Source: Paenibacillus sp. BJ-4 | GTDB lineage: Bacteria; Bacillota; Bacilli; Paenibacillales; Paenibacillaceae | Length of the DNA: 64,000 nucleotides | Direction: 5' to 3' | NCBI RefSeq assembly: GCF_020404765.1 | Contig: NZ_JAIVEM010000072.1 | Coordinates: 248,001-312,000, forward strand | Shown here: positions 26,555 to 35,337 of the stretch, one piece after another | How the letters are laid out: the number at the start of each line of letters is the position of its first letter | Numbering within the stretch: position 1 is the first letter of the stretch | Notes under the pieces: model-generated | The model's input: the letters and a program-made list of their open reading frames with translations, nothing else | Databases searched by the model: none | Told to the model about the DNA's origin: nothing | Translations under genes and position numbers: made by a program

Positions 26555-27979
26555 ATGTCCGTTGAAAACGTATTGAAAACAATTCAGGAAAATAATATTG
26601 AGTGGGTAGATTTTCGTTTTGTAGATTTATCTGGTCGTGCTCACCATATTTCACTGCCAGCTTCCGAAGTAGATGAAGAAACATTTGTTAACGGTGTTGC
26701 TTTCGACGGTTCTTCCATTCCCGGCTATCGTGGTATTGAGGAATCCGACATGGTTATGCTGCCTGATCCAGAATCAACTTTTGTCGATCCTTTCACTCAG
26801 CATCCTACACTGAATATTCTGTGTGACATTATTACGCCAGACGGCGAAAAATATGACCGTGATCCTCGTGGTATTGCCAAAAAGGCAGAGGAATTTTTGC
26901 AATCCGCAGGAGTGGGCACAGCAGCATTTTTTGCACCTGAGTCCGAGTTTTTCATCTTTGATGATGTTCGTTACGAAAGCGGCATGAACAGCTCTTCCTT
27001 CTTCGTAGATTCAGAGGAAGCAGCTTGGAACACAAACCGTAAGGAAGAGGGCGGCAACCTGGGCTTTAAAGTGGGAGTGAAGGGCGGATATGTACCTGTA
27101 GCGCCAGTAGACACTCAACAAGACATTCGTAGTGAAATGTGCCGCCTGCTTGAAGAAGCAGGTCTGAGAATTGAGCGCCATCACCATGAGGTAGCTACAG
27201 CAGGCCAAGCGGAAATCAACTTCCGTTTTGATACACTGAAGAAAACAGCGGATAACCTGCTCGTTTATAAATACATTGTACACAACACAGCTCGTCAATA
27301 TGGTAAAGTGGCAACATTCATGCCAAAACCAATCTTCGGGGACAACGGAAGCGGTATGCACGTTCACCAATCCATTTTTGATGGAGACTCTCCTTTGTTC
27401 TACGAAAAAGGTGCTTATGCTAACCTGAGCGAAATGGCTCTTCATTACATTGGCGGTATTCTGTACCATGCACCTGCGTTGATCGCTTTGACAAACCCAA
27501 GCACAAACTCGTTCAAACGTCTTGTTCCAGGCTACGAAGCACCGGTTAACCTGGTATTCTCCAAAGGTAACCGTTCTGCGGCTGTACGTATTCCAGTAGC
27601 GGCTGTTACGCCAAAAGGCTGTCGGATCGAGTTCCGTACACCGGACTCCACAGCTAACCCTTATCTGGCCTTCTCGGCTATGCTGATGGCGGGTCTGGAT
27701 GGTATCAAGCGTAAACTGAACCCAATCGAACTGGGCTATGGTCCGCTTGACACGAACATCTATGAGCTGTCTGACGCTGAGAAAGGTAAAATCCGCAGCG
27801 TACCAGCTTCACTGGATGAGGCTCTTGACGCTCTGGAAGCTGACTACGAATTCTTGACTGAGGGCGGCGTATTCACGAAGGACTTTATTGATAACTATGT
27901 AGAGTTCAAACGTTCTGAAGCTAAATCGGTGAACATCCGTGTTCATCCGCACGAATACAGCCTGTATTTCGACTGCTAA
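26555..27979 (+). CDS. glnA: glutamine synthetase, type I-beta-like
   Basis: 474-residue type I glutamine synthetase that makes glutamine from glutamate, ammonia and ATP. Core motifs are VAFDGSSIPGYRGIEESDM, FAPESEFFIFD, VATAGQAEINFRF, KPIFGDNGSGMHVHQS and NPSTNSFKRLVPGYEAP. The usual Firmicute enzyme is the I-alpha type of about 444 residues. This one is longer and carries the insertion of the I-beta type (about 150-185, EEAAWNTNRKEEGGNLG then KGGYVPVAPVDTQQDIR). It also has a Tyr (403, NIYELSDAEKG) where I-beta enzymes are adenylylated. It stands alone, not after glnR, so it is probably an extra glutamine synthetase. Its own promoter has a GlnR-like box upstream. Confidence 0.93.
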   Translation: MSVENVLKTIQENNIEWVDFRFVDLSGRAHHISLPASEVDEETFVNGVAFDGSSIPGYRGIEESDMVMLPDPESTFVDPFTQHPTLNILCDIITPDGEKYDRDPRGIAKKAEEFLQSAGVGTAAFFAPESEFFIFDDVRYESGMNSSSFFVDSEEAAWNTNRKEEGGNLGFKVGVKGGYVPVAPVDTQQDIRSEMCRLLEEAGLRIERHHHEVATAGQAEINFRFDTLKKTADNLLVYKYIVHNTARQYGKVATFMPKPIFGDNGSGMHVHQSIFDGDSPLFYEKGAYANLSEMALHYIGGILYHAPALIALTNPSTNSFKRLVPGYEAPVNLVFSKGNRSAAVRIPVAAVTPKGCRIEFRTPDSTANPYLAFSAMLMAGLDGIKRKLNPIELGYGPLDTNIYELSDAEKGKIRSVPASLDEALDALEADYEFLTEGGVFTKDFIDNYVEFKRSEAKSVNIRVHPHEYSLYFDC

Positions 27980-28046
27980 TATATCGGCAGTGCAGCAACC
28001 TTGAAGAACAAACATTAGCCTACGGATAAAAGCTGTTGTTCAAGAT

Positions 28047-28077
28047 AGGTCTCCGGTCTTATAGCCGGGGACCTTTT
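28047..28077 (+). terminator. terminator after glnA
   Basis: AGGTCTCCGG (28047-28056) pairs with CCGGGGACCT (28065-28074), one G-U, with TTTT after it. Confidence 0.75.
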
Positions 28078-28245
28078 AACATTAAAATGAATATCACAAA
28101 GTGAAGATGTCAAATATGATAACATTCACAGCTTTGTCACATCATGAATGAATTCAAAAACATTTTTATACAAGTCTTGAACGCATTTATGAATACTGCT
28201 ATCATAGCGATAATATCCACACCAGAGTAGAGAAGGGATGGGAAA

Positions 28246-29337
28246 TTGTTGAGTAAGAGAGCCTACAATTTTAATGCAGGACCAGCGGCATTGCCGCTTA
28301 AAGTGCTGGAACGCGTACAAGCTGAATTCGTGGATTTTCAGGGGACAGGGATGTCTATCATGGAAATGTCACATCGTGGGGCCGTGTATGAATCTGTTCA
28401 TAATGAGGCACAGGAACGTCTGTTATCTCTGCTGGGCAATCCGAAGGGCTACAAGGTGTTGTTTCTGCAAGGGGGCGCCAGTACGCAATTTGCAATGCTG
28501 CCCTTGAATTTCCTGAGCGAAGGACAGGTCGGAAGCTATGTAATGACAGGTAGCTGGTCCGATAAGGCATACAAAGAGGCCAAGCTGCTGGGCAAGACTC
28601 ATATTGCTGCCTCCTCCGCTGATGAGAAATACATGCGTCTTCCGAATGTGGAGGCTTTGGACTTGCCTGAGCATACCGCTTATGTACATATGACGTCCAA
28701 CGAGACGATTGAAGGTACACAGTTCAAGCAATTTCCAGATACGGGTTCCGTACCGTTGATTGTCGATATGTCCAGTGATATTTTTTGCAAGCCGTTTGAT
28801 GTTACTCAATTTGGGTTGATCTACGCAGGTGCACAAAAAAACCTCGGACCTTCCGGTGTAACGGTTGTAATTGCCCGTGAAGAGCTGTTGACATCCTCAC
28901 CGACCAACATTCCTACGATGCTGCGTTACAGTACGTATGAAAAAAATAACTCTCTCTACAATACACCACCATCCTTTGCCATCTACATGGTGAATGAAGT
29001 GCTGAAATGGATTCAGGAGGAAGGTGGCCTGGAAGGCATTGAGCGTGCAAACCAACAGAAAGCTGCTTTGCTCTACGACCGTATTGACAGTAGTGAAGGC
29101 TTTTATCGTGGCTGTGTAGACAGCAAAGATCGCTCTATTATGAATGTAACCTTCCGTCTCGCAAATGAGGATCTGGAAAAACAATTTATTAAGGAATCCG
29201 AGCAGGCCGGATTTATCGGATTGAAGGGACATCGCAGCGTAGGAGGGCTTCGCGCCTCGATCTACAATGCTGTTCCACTGGAGAACTGTCAAGCATTGGC
29301 GGAGTTTATGGATAGCTTCAAGCAACGTAACCGTTGA
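28246..29337 (+). CDS. serC: phosphoserine aminotransferase
   Basis: 363-residue SerC converting 3-phosphohydroxypyruvate and glutamate to phosphoserine and 2-oxoglutarate, for serine (and pyridoxine) synthesis. Conserved features are YNFNAGPAALP at the N-terminus, the LQGGASTQFAM PLP-phosphate loop, HMTSNETIEGTQF, and PLP Lys198 in YAGAQKNLGPSG. The C-terminal GLKGHRSVGGLRASIYNA is a family hallmark. There is no ATG in place: TTG 28246 or TTG 28249 must be the start, behind an AAGGGATGGG ribosome site. It is followed by a terminator and then trmL. Confidence 0.93.
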   Translation: MLSKRAYNFNAGPAALPLKVLERVQAEFVDFQGTGMSIMEMSHRGAVYESVHNEAQERLLSLLGNPKGYKVLFLQGGASTQFAMLPLNFLSEGQVGSYVMTGSWSDKAYKEAKLLGKTHIAASSADEKYMRLPNVEALDLPEHTAYVHMTSNETIEGTQFKQFPDTGSVPLIVDMSSDIFCKPFDVTQFGLIYAGAQKNLGPSGVTVVIAREELLTSSPTNIPTMLRYSTYEKNNSLYNTPPSFAIYMVNEVLKWIQEEGGLEGIERANQQKAALLYDRIDSSEGFYRGCVDSKDRSIMNVTFRLANEDLEKQFIKESEQAGFIGLKGHRSVGGLRASIYNAVPLENCQALAEFMDSFKQRNR

Positions 29338-29388
29338 TTTTACGGATATATTTCGATACACGCTATTTGAAATCGAAAAAGTAAAAGT

Positions 29389-29424
29389 AAAGCCTTCCCT
29401 GAACGTGTATAAGGGAAGGCTTTT
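29389..29424 (+). terminator. terminator after serC
   Basis: AAAGCCTTCCCT (29389-29400) pairs perfectly with AGGGAAGGCTTT (29412-29423) around an 11-base loop. Confidence 0.8.
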
Positions 29425-29533
29425 AGTAGTGTGGGGGATAGATGATAAAATGTATATATTTGCAGTATATACATTTGCATTTAGCTGTAGATTATTTATT
29501 AAAACCATTTAATGATGAAGGGAACGAACCGTG

Positions 29534-29998
29534 ATGCCATTACATATTGTGCTTGTCGAGCCGGAAATTCCGGCTAACACAGGGAATATTGCCAGAACGT
29601 GTGCTGCAACTGGAACACATCTGCATCTGGTAAAGCCGCTGGGCTTTCGTACCGACGATGCCACGTTAAAACGGGCCGGACTTGATTATTGGTATGCTGT
29701 CCACATTGAATACCATGAGTCTTTTGCTGAGGTACAGGAGAAGTATCAGGAGGGTCGCTTTTTTTATGCGACAACAAAAGCAAACCAGCGTTATAGCGAT
29801 ATTTCTTTCCAGGATGGAGACTTTCTGGTATTTGGTAAAGAAACGAAGGGGTTGCCTCCGGAGCTGTTAGCAGCGAATCCGGATACATGCATTAAAATGC
29901 CTATGTCAGATAAAGTAAGATCTCTAAACTTGTCGAATTCCGCTGCAATTATCGTCTATGAGGCGTTGAGACAGATGGATTTTCCAGGTTTATCGTGA
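29534..29998 (+). CDS. trmL: tRNA (cytidine/uridine(34)-2'-O)-methyltransferase
   Basis: 154-residue SPOUT methyltransferase of the TrmL (YibK/CspR) type, which methylates the ribose of the wobble base in certain leucine tRNAs. The chain starts HIVLVEPEIPANTGNIARTCAATG. The knotted SAM-binding part has LVFGKETKGLP and the C-terminal MPMSDKVRSLNLSNSAAI, both diagnostic. The length is typical. GTG 29531 and ATG 29534 are adjacent, and AAGGGAA fits either. It lies alone between the serC terminator and an AT-rich gap. Confidence 0.92.
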   Translation: MPLHIVLVEPEIPANTGNIARTCAATGTHLHLVKPLGFRTDDATLKRAGLDYWYAVHIEYHESFAEVQEKYQEGRFFYATTKANQRYSDISFQDGDFLVFGKETKGLPPELLAANPDTCIKMPMSDKVRSLNLSNSAAIIVYEALRQMDFPGLS

Positions 29999-30362
29999 AA
30001 AAAACCAAGTGAATCACGAATAAAGTACTAGGACATTAGTTGTTAATAAAAGTTGCGGAATATTTACTAAGTTGAATTTAACAAAGGGGCTTGACGATAG
30101 TTTATATCGTCGTAATTCGCAAAATTCTCTAATATAGCTAATGATAATTGGCTTGGTGGTCGATAAAATATTATAGACATTCTGTGCCATACTTTGATAT
30201 GGTTCATGATTTTTTGAAAAAATGTAATAAAATTTCCTGCGATCAGCAGGATTCGACAAAAAGACAGCGAATACTACATAAAGAATAGTGTCTTTGTACC
30301 TAGTTTTTCGCAGGGAAAGTAAACTGGAAGTTATTACTGAATAGGAGAGGTGTACGCTTACG
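29999..30362. other. AT-rich gene-free region before the AbrB-like gene
   Basis: 364 bases with no credible gene. There is a perfect 7-bp inverted repeat GACGATA-GTTTA-TATCGTC at 30093-30111, overlapping a TTGACG that could be a -35 box. A 7-bp stem AAAGACA (30260-30266) / TGTCTTT (30289-30295) lies further down. Both could belong to promoter control of the regulator gene. Confidence 0.4.
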
Positions 30363-30611
30363 ATGAAACCTGCCGGTGTAGTGCGTAAAGTTGATCAACT
30401 GGGGAGAATAGTCTTGCCTAAATCACTGCGCAAAAGATATCAAATGAACGAGGGAGATCCTGTCGAAATTCTGGTTCAGGGTGACCATATTATTTTGGAG
30501 CGTTATCGTCCGAAATGTGTATTCTGCGGTTCAATAGAACAAGTGAACGATTTTAAAGACCGTTATATTTGTGCTCAATGTCTGACAGAAATGACACAGT
30601 ACTCCTCCTAA
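30363..30611 (+). CDS. AbrB/SpoVT-family transition-state regulator with CxxC pairs
   Basis: 82 residues. The N-terminal swapped-hairpin DNA-binding domain (residues 3-48) reads GVVRKVDQLGRIVLPKSLRKRY with GDPVEILVQGDHIILERY, as in AbrB and Abh. The C-terminus differs from Bacillus AbrB: two CxxC pairs (Cys52/55 and Cys70/73) suggest a small zinc ribbon. Proteins of this type repress stationary-phase genes during exponential growth. GGAGAGG precedes the ATG. The 360-base upstream gap with inverted repeats suggests strong regulation, perhaps by Spo0A or itself, but no clear 0A box was found. Confidence 0.9.
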   Translation: MKPAGVVRKVDQLGRIVLPKSLRKRYQMNEGDPVEILVQGDHIILERYRPKCVFCGSIEQVNDFKDRYICAQCLTEMTQYSS

Positions 30612-30617
30612 TGAGGC

Positions 30618-30653
30618 AAAAGCATCACGACATTCGTTCGTGATGCTTTTTTT
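30618..30653 (+). terminator. terminator after the AbrB-like gene
   Basis: A perfect 13-bp stem AAAAGCATCACGA (30618-30630) / TCGTGATGCTTTT (30638-30650) is followed by more Ts. It may serve both strands, since the next gene converges. Confidence 0.9.
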
Positions 30654-30699
30654 CTAATGGAGCCATACTTCGACAAGCATATTTTATTAGGTTTATTTA

Positions 30700-31767
30700 T
30701 TATTTATAGAATAAAAAATGAGTGGGGACCGGACGAAGTTGACCATCTGACGGTTTGTTAACGATTCGTCCGTTCAATATGAGCGACGAGGAACCGCCTC
30801 CGTCCAAATTATAGGCATCCTGGACACCCAGATTGTACATTTTCCCTTGCAGTTCTTCGAGCGTTGCACCTGAACCTCCGCTTTCATTATAGCCGTCTAC
30901 GACGATAATGAGCAGTTGATCATCTTTATAGTTGCCGATGACCGTTCGTGGGGCCCGTAGGGGCGAGATTTTCCACTTGTCAGGAATAGGCATCTTCTGT
31001 CCATTTTGGAGCAGAACGGGAACGAAGGTAGCCCCAAAGACAGGCTTTAAGCTATCCAGAGCGCCTTGATTGTAAAATTTGCCCCCGATAAGTTTGCCAT
31101 TGCTGCTCAGTCCGACGAATGACAAATCCTTGTAACTGGATTGGAAGCCGGTAAGGTAGTGGCCGTTCAAGACGGTAGTACTTAATGGATAGCGTTTGCC
31201 GTCCCCATCCGCAAAGCCGCCTGCATTGATGCCAGCGACAGCTCCGTGTCTCGAGACAGCACGCATCGTTGTTTCAGAGCCGCCCAATTTGTCGCTTCCC
31301 AGTGACATTTTCATTGCGGTAGGATCTTTTAACTTAACCTTCATGGCGTACCCGTGATAGACACCTGGATTCACCTTGAACAATTCAATGGTAATCCGTT
31401 TGCTATCTACACGCTCATAGGGAACCCCCAGCTTGGCGGTAATACGCCGATCATAGATGACCGCGGGACGTTTGGACTGGGTAGAGGCTGTTTGGACAAG
31501 CTGATTCATCGTTTGGGTCGTTCGCTTATACAGCTCGGATGTCCGGCGAATCGTAGACAAGGTGTACGTTGCCGTTTGTTTGGCTTCATCGAGTTGCTTG
31601 CCTACGGCTTGCGTTTGTACAATCGGTTCGGCTTTTTGCAGACTCGGAGCAGTAGACCTGGGAAAGCTTAGGGGAGGATGCACTAACAAAATACACCCCA
31701 ACAAGCCGATAAAAGGAGCAAGGGCTAACATAAAGAACCGATTCACTTGTTTTGCATCTATATTCAT
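30700..31767 (-). CDS. exported phosphodiester glycosidase-family protein (NAGPA domain)
   Basis: 355 residues. A membrane segment near the N-terminus (FFMLALAPFIGLLGCILLV) is followed by a helical linker (about 50-100) and a C-terminal NAGPA/phosphodiester glycosidase domain (about 160-355). The domain shows HGAVAGINAGGF, RAPRTVIG, LLIIVVDGYNESGGSGATLEEL and AYNLDGGGSSSLILNGRIVNKPSDG. The family includes the enzyme that uncovers mannose 6-phosphate in animals. In bacteria it acts on surface or exopolysaccharide phosphodiesters, of unknown exact substrate. Its start overlaps the end of the upstream coiled-coil gene by 4 bases (ATGA), so the two are translated together. Confidence 0.85.
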   Translation of the reverse strand: MNIDAKQVNRFFMLALAPFIGLLGCILLVHPPLSFPRSTAPSLQKAEPIVQTQAVGKQLDEAKQTATYTLSTIRRTSELYKRTTQTMNQLVQTASTQSKRPAVIYDRRITAKLGVPYERVDSKRITIELFKVNPGVYHGYAMKVKLKDPTAMKMSLGSDKLGGSETTMRAVSRHGAVAGINAGGFADGDGKRYPLSTTVLNGHYLTGFQSSYKDLSFVGLSSNGKLIGGKFYNQGALDSLKPVFGATFVPVLLQNGQKMPIPDKWKISPLRAPRTVIGNYKDDQLLIIVVDGYNESGGSGATLEELQGKMYNLGVQDAYNLDGGGSSSLILNGRIVNKPSDGQLRPVPTHFLFYK

Positions 31768-32237
31768 TTTAGCAAGTCCATTTTTTTCTGAAGTATATTA
31801 AGCTGCTGCTTGACTTCGTTTAATTGAGTATAAAGCTTATTGCTGTTATCGGTTTTGTTATTGGCATTGTCTTTCGTAAAGGTCAGCAGTTCATTGAAGG
31901 ACTGCACTTTTCCCTGCAAGCCGCTAACTTCCTTGGAAAGTGCGGTTAGCTGCTTTTCATAGTCGGATTTGAGCGCTTGAATCTGTTGGTCTGTATGGGT
32001 TTGCATCTCGTCTAGCATCTGCTGCTTCAAGTGATTGCTATACAGATAGGTTGCGAGAGCACCTAGTATAATAAGAATAAACCAAAATAGCAGAAAAGCC
32101 TTTACGGGCAACCCCTTTCTTGAATTGCTCCGCCGGGCTTCGGCAAGAGGGCGTTCAGGTGAAACTTGCATGTGATTTTTCAACTCCCGTGTAAAGTCAA
32201 ATTTCCAGTCTTTATTTTGCAGTTCCAATTCTATCAT
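31764..32237 (-). CDS. single-span membrane protein with coiled coil
   Basis: About 157 residues. A basic polar cytoplasmic part (1-60) leads to one membrane segment (FLLFWFILIILGALATYLY) and then a predicted extracytoplasmic coiled coil (about 85-157) rich in Gln, Lys, Leu and Asn. The start is uncertain: ATG 32237 gives a polar N-terminus, while ATG 32300 adds 21 hydrophobic residues. Neither has a good ribosome site, and a small hairpin (TTCGC-TTTT-GCGAA) lies just upstream. It is coupled to the phosphodiester glycosidase gene by a 4-base overlap. The layout recalls DivIC/FtsL-like or scaffold proteins, but I cannot assign it. Confidence 0.65.
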   Translation of the reverse strand: MIELELQNKDWKFDFTRELKNHMQVSPERPLAEARRSNSRKGLPVKAFLLFWFILIILGALATYLYSNHLKQQMLDEMQTHTDQQIQALKSDYEKQLTALSKEVSGLQGKVQSFNELLTFTKDNANNKTDNSNKLYTQLNEVKQQLNILQKKMDLLK

Positions 32238-32446
32238 GGGCCTATTTATTTCGCAAAAGCGAAGTAAGAGTATAAGAATATTTGGAAAAAGAGATTGCAT
32301 CGGAAGGAAGTCCTAGGATACAATTTCCTTAAATCGTTTTCACTTCCTATACGTACACATTCGCGCAATTTCTACATATGTAATCCCCAATTTTAGATTC
32401 ATTTTAGCTAACTATGTATTTTTTTGTAAACTCAGGAGGTTAAGAC

Positions 32447-33103
32447 ATGAGAAAAGTATGGCAGGTGGTCATTATAGATATCCATCCTACAAGTATGCTG
32501 GGAACAAAGCTTATTTTGGAAGATCAGCAGGATTTACTTGTCAGAGGGATGTCCTCCTCCGGAACGGAAGGCCTGGAACTGGCTTGTTCCATCCAGCCGG
32601 AGGTCATTTTAATGGATTACAGGTTGCCTGAGGGGACCGCGGAACCGTTTTTGACTCAAATGCGGGCCTTGTCTCCAGACAGCCATATTGTTATTATGAC
32701 GGATGAGGATAATATTACGTTGTTTCAGCAACTAATTTCGCTGGGAGCGAATGGAATGCTATCCAAACAGGCGTCACCCAACCAGCTTATCCATCTGATC
32801 AACGGTTTACGCGAAGGATTTGCTTCTTTACCGATGGACTGGATCCGTTGCGGGAACTGGCCGTTTATGCCGTTAGTGGCCTCTGAGCCTTTTGATGATT
32901 TGACACAAACTGAAGTTTTCATTATGGAACGTATTGTACAAGGCATTACATATGACAAAATTGCTACCGAGATCGAAGTAAGTCGACGCTCCATTGATAA
33001 TTATCTACGTAAAATTTATGCAAAATTAGGCGTGTCCAGCCGGGCGCAGGCGATTGAACGTTATGCCTTATATGCACGTCAGTTGAAGCAGCTATATGCC
33101 TGA
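32447..33103 (+). CDS. NarL/LuxR-family response regulator, no adjacent kinase
   Basis: 218 residues with a receiver domain (1-120; Asp11 in the pocket, likely phosphoacceptor Asp57 in ILMDYRLPEG, and KQASPNQL replacing the usual K-P) and a LuxR-type helix-turn-helix (about 150-210; LTQTEVFIMERIVQGITYDKIATEIEVSRRSIDNYLRKIYAKLGVSSRAQ split over two helices). It resembles B. subtilis ComA in length and in the YRLPEG motif, but no comP or comX gene is nearby. AGGAGG precedes the ATG. It is an orphan or is paired with a kinase elsewhere. Confidence 0.88.
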   Translation: MRKVWQVVIIDIHPTSMLGTKLILEDQQDLLVRGMSSSGTEGLELACSIQPEVILMDYRLPEGTAEPFLTQMRALSPDSHIVIMTDEDNITLFQQLISLGANGMLSKQASPNQLIHLINGLREGFASLPMDWIRCGNWPFMPLVASEPFDDLTQTEVFIMERIVQGITYDKIATEIEVSRRSIDNYLRKIYAKLGVSSRAQAIERYALYARQLKQLYA

Positions 33104-33152
33104 CGCGTCAGCCCGGAGGCAGTGACCTATTTTCAGGAGAAGGAGGATGTTC

Positions 33153-34406
33153 ATGCAATATTCCTTTGCTTCACGAACGGCTGCAATGTTGGCTTCTCCA
33201 GTGCGTCATATCCGGGAAAATGCGAGAAGACACTCCTTTATATCTCTGGCTGAAGAATTGCCTGCACAAGAACTGTTTCCAGTGAAGCTGCTGGAAGAAG
33301 CAGCTCATGATGTGTTTGGTTCCGGCCCTGATGCCCTCCAGTATGGTGAACCGGAGGGCTATTTTCCTTTGCGGGCATGGCTTGCGGGAGAGTGGGAGCA
33401 GCGAAAAGGAGTTAGGGTGCCCCCGGGGCAAATCCTTCTTACAACTGGCAGTCAGCAGGCCATTGACCTGATCGTAAGGCTGATGGTGGATGAGCGTGAT
33501 CCGGTGTTGGTCGAAAATCCAACCTCCCCCGGATGTTTGCAGGTGTTATCTATGCAAGGGGCGCAGGTTGTGCCTGTTGAATCAGATGGGGAAGGTGTCA
33601 TTCCTGATAAGCTTGAAGCTTTAATGATCCGCTATCGCCCCAAGCTTTTTTTTGCCACGCCGACGTTTACGAACCCGACCGGCTTCTTATGGAGCGCAGC
33701 AAGACGGCAGGAAATTTTGGATCTGTGCAGGCACCATCAGGTGCTGGTAGTAGAGGATGATTCTTATGGTGAATTGCATTTTAAGCAAAAGAACGAGTCC
33801 CCTGACAAGAGTCCGCATGGACAGAGTCGGAAATTTGCAGAGGCATATCCTTCGCTGTTTGCACTGGATCATGCAGGTCAGGGCGGTCAAGTGCTATATA
33901 TTGGCTCCTTCAATAAAACAGTCGCTCCTGGGCTGAGAACGGGCTGGGCAGCTGGTCCTGCACCGCTGATTGAAGGGATGTATGCCTTGAAGCAGCTGGC
34001 TGATATGCAGTCCAGTACGATGAACCAGCGGCTGCTGTTCCAGCTTTTGACCCGTTCGCGTTTTCAATGGCACGAGCACTTGGCGATGCTGAACAAGGAA
34101 TACTCAACACGGCTTCAGCTCATATTGGAGCTGTTCAAGCGTCCGTTTTGGAAGAACGTGACGTATCACATTCCGTCAGGCGGCATGTATGTATGGGTGC
34201 GGCTACCAGATGGGCTGGATAGCGCATTGCTGTTAAAAGCGGCGTTGCCCAAGGGCGTAGCCTTTATGCCGGGGGCACTGTGTGCGGTTGGCAGTGAGGG
34301 CGCGTCCCATATTCGCCTTAATTTTAGCCATCCGGGCCGCGAGCAGCTGCTTATGGGCATGAATCTGATCGGTGAGACGATCAGTGAATTTACCGCCCGA
34401 AGCTAG
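33153..34406 (+). CDS. PLP-dependent aminotransferase (2-aminoadipate/MocR-domain type)
   Basis: 417-residue fold-type I aminotransferase like the C-terminal domain of MocR regulators and LysN, but without the GntR helix-turn-helix at its N-terminus. GSQQAIDLIVRLM, the TPTFTNPTGFLWSAARR loop, VEDDSYGELHF and PLP Lys255 in IGSFNKTVAPGLRTGW are clear. The substrate is unknown, probably an aromatic or branched-chain amino acid, or 2-aminoadipate. I take ATG 33153, 7 bases after AAGGAGG; ATG 33147 abuts that site. It lies 50 bases behind the NarL-type regulator and could be co-transcribed. It converges on the DUF2161 gene. Confidence 0.88.
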   Translation: MQYSFASRTAAMLASPVRHIRENARRHSFISLAEELPAQELFPVKLLEEAAHDVFGSGPDALQYGEPEGYFPLRAWLAGEWEQRKGVRVPPGQILLTTGSQQAIDLIVRLMVDERDPVLVENPTSPGCLQVLSMQGAQVVPVESDGEGVIPDKLEALMIRYRPKLFFATPTFTNPTGFLWSAARRQEILDLCRHHQVLVVEDDSYGELHFKQKNESPDKSPHGQSRKFAEAYPSLFALDHAGQGGQVLYIGSFNKTVAPGLRTGWAAGPAPLIEGMYALKQLADMQSSTMNQRLLFQLLTRSRFQWHEHLAMLNKEYSTRLQLILELFKRPFWKNVTYHIPSGGMYVWVRLPDGLDSALLLKAALPKGVAFMPGALCAVGSEGASHIRLNFSHPGREQLLMGMNLIGETISEFTARS

Positions 34407-34429
34407 CAAGCGCAGAGGGGGCGGGAAAT

Positions 34430-34472
34430 CTATCTGTGCCAACAGCAAATTACTGCTGAATGACACAGATAG
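34430..34472. terminator. hairpin between convergent genes
   Basis: CTATCTGTG (34430-34438) pairs with CACAGATAG (34464-34472), with an inner CAGCA/TGCTG stem. It has no T-run on either strand. Its position between two convergent stops suggests a bidirectional terminator. Confidence 0.45.
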
Positions 34473-34500
34473 GGCGTACCGACAACCTACCGCTCTAATG

Positions 34501-35337
34501 TCAGTCATTTTCCGTATCCGCAGCAGCGGTGGAGGAGTAAGGGACTGGCGTTTCTGCGATTCGATGTAGCGTGTCGCCTTCGTCAGGCTTTACGGCCTTT
34601 GCTGCGGCCGTTTCATTGCTCTGCTCTTGCAGCACCGCTGCATACTCGCTCAGGGCGGCTTCGCCGAACGGGGTCAGCTTATAGCGGCCACGGGCTACGC
34701 GCTCAAACCAGCCGTAGTAGTTGTGCTGCAGGACAGCAGCCGCTCCGCTGACGGCAGCCGAACGGGCGAGCTGTACAGGGGCGGCCTCCCCCAGGACCTG
34801 CAAGGCTGCGGCTACACGCAGCGCTTTTTCCCGGTAGGCCGTGACCAGCTTACGCCGGGTGCTGCCGCCGGTGTTGTAGTCACCGCTGCGTGCGTGAAAT
34901 TCCCGCAGCAGTCTCTCCTTGCGCGAGCCGAGGCGGATCGCTGTTGTTTTACGATCATCGCGGTTAGGGCCCGCAGGTTCACACAATATCTCTACGAGCG
35001 GTGGCTTGGTCTTAAACAGGGTGACGGTAAGCAAGCCGACTCCCAGCTGACGGCATAGTGCGACCAGTTCGTTCCAGCGCTGATTCACGGCTCCCTTTTT
35101 TGCACGATTTCGTTCTACGGCCACATATACATTGCTGGTTAACTTCAAACGCTGCATGCCTTGCAGCACAAGCGACAGATTAAACGTCTTTTTGATCTCC
35201 ACAATCAGTGGCTCCTGCTGTCCTGGCTTGATACCCACCAAATCGCAGTTGCGCACCTCTCCTTTGATTTCATATCCCAAGCTCTCAAAAAAGGCTTTGA
35301 TCGGAGCATATAGCTCTGTCTCATGCCGAACCGCCAT
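34501..35337 (-). CDS. DUF2161 protein, PD-(D/E)XK-like
   Basis: 278 residues. The N-terminal 110 have the DUF2161 pattern: ETELYAPIKAFFESLGYEIKGEVRNCDLVGIK then LIVEIKKTFNLSLVLQGMQRL. The D-V-G and E-I-K spacing matches a PD-(D/E)XK nuclease core. The rest contains a winged-helix-like segment (LVTAYREKALRVAAAL...YGWFERVARGRYKLTPFGEAAL) and a disordered Ala/Glu tail. The family is annotated as a putative phosphodiesterase/nuclease and has no known physiological role. The coding DNA is noticeably GC-richer than its neighbours in the C-terminal half. GGGCGGGAG precedes the ATG. Confidence 0.8.
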   Translation of the reverse strand: MAVRHETELYAPIKAFFESLGYEIKGEVRNCDLVGIKPGQQEPLIVEIKKTFNLSLVLQGMQRLKLTSNVYVAVERNRAKKGAVNQRWNELVALCRQLGVGLLTVTLFKTKPPLVEILCEPAGPNRDDRKTTAIRLGSRKERLLREFHARSGDYNTGGSTRRKLVTAYREKALRVAAALQVLGEAAPVQLARSAAVSGAAAVLQHNYYGWFERVARGRYKLTPFGEAALSEYAAVLQEQSNETAAAKAVKPDEGDTLHRIAETPVPYSSTAAADTEND

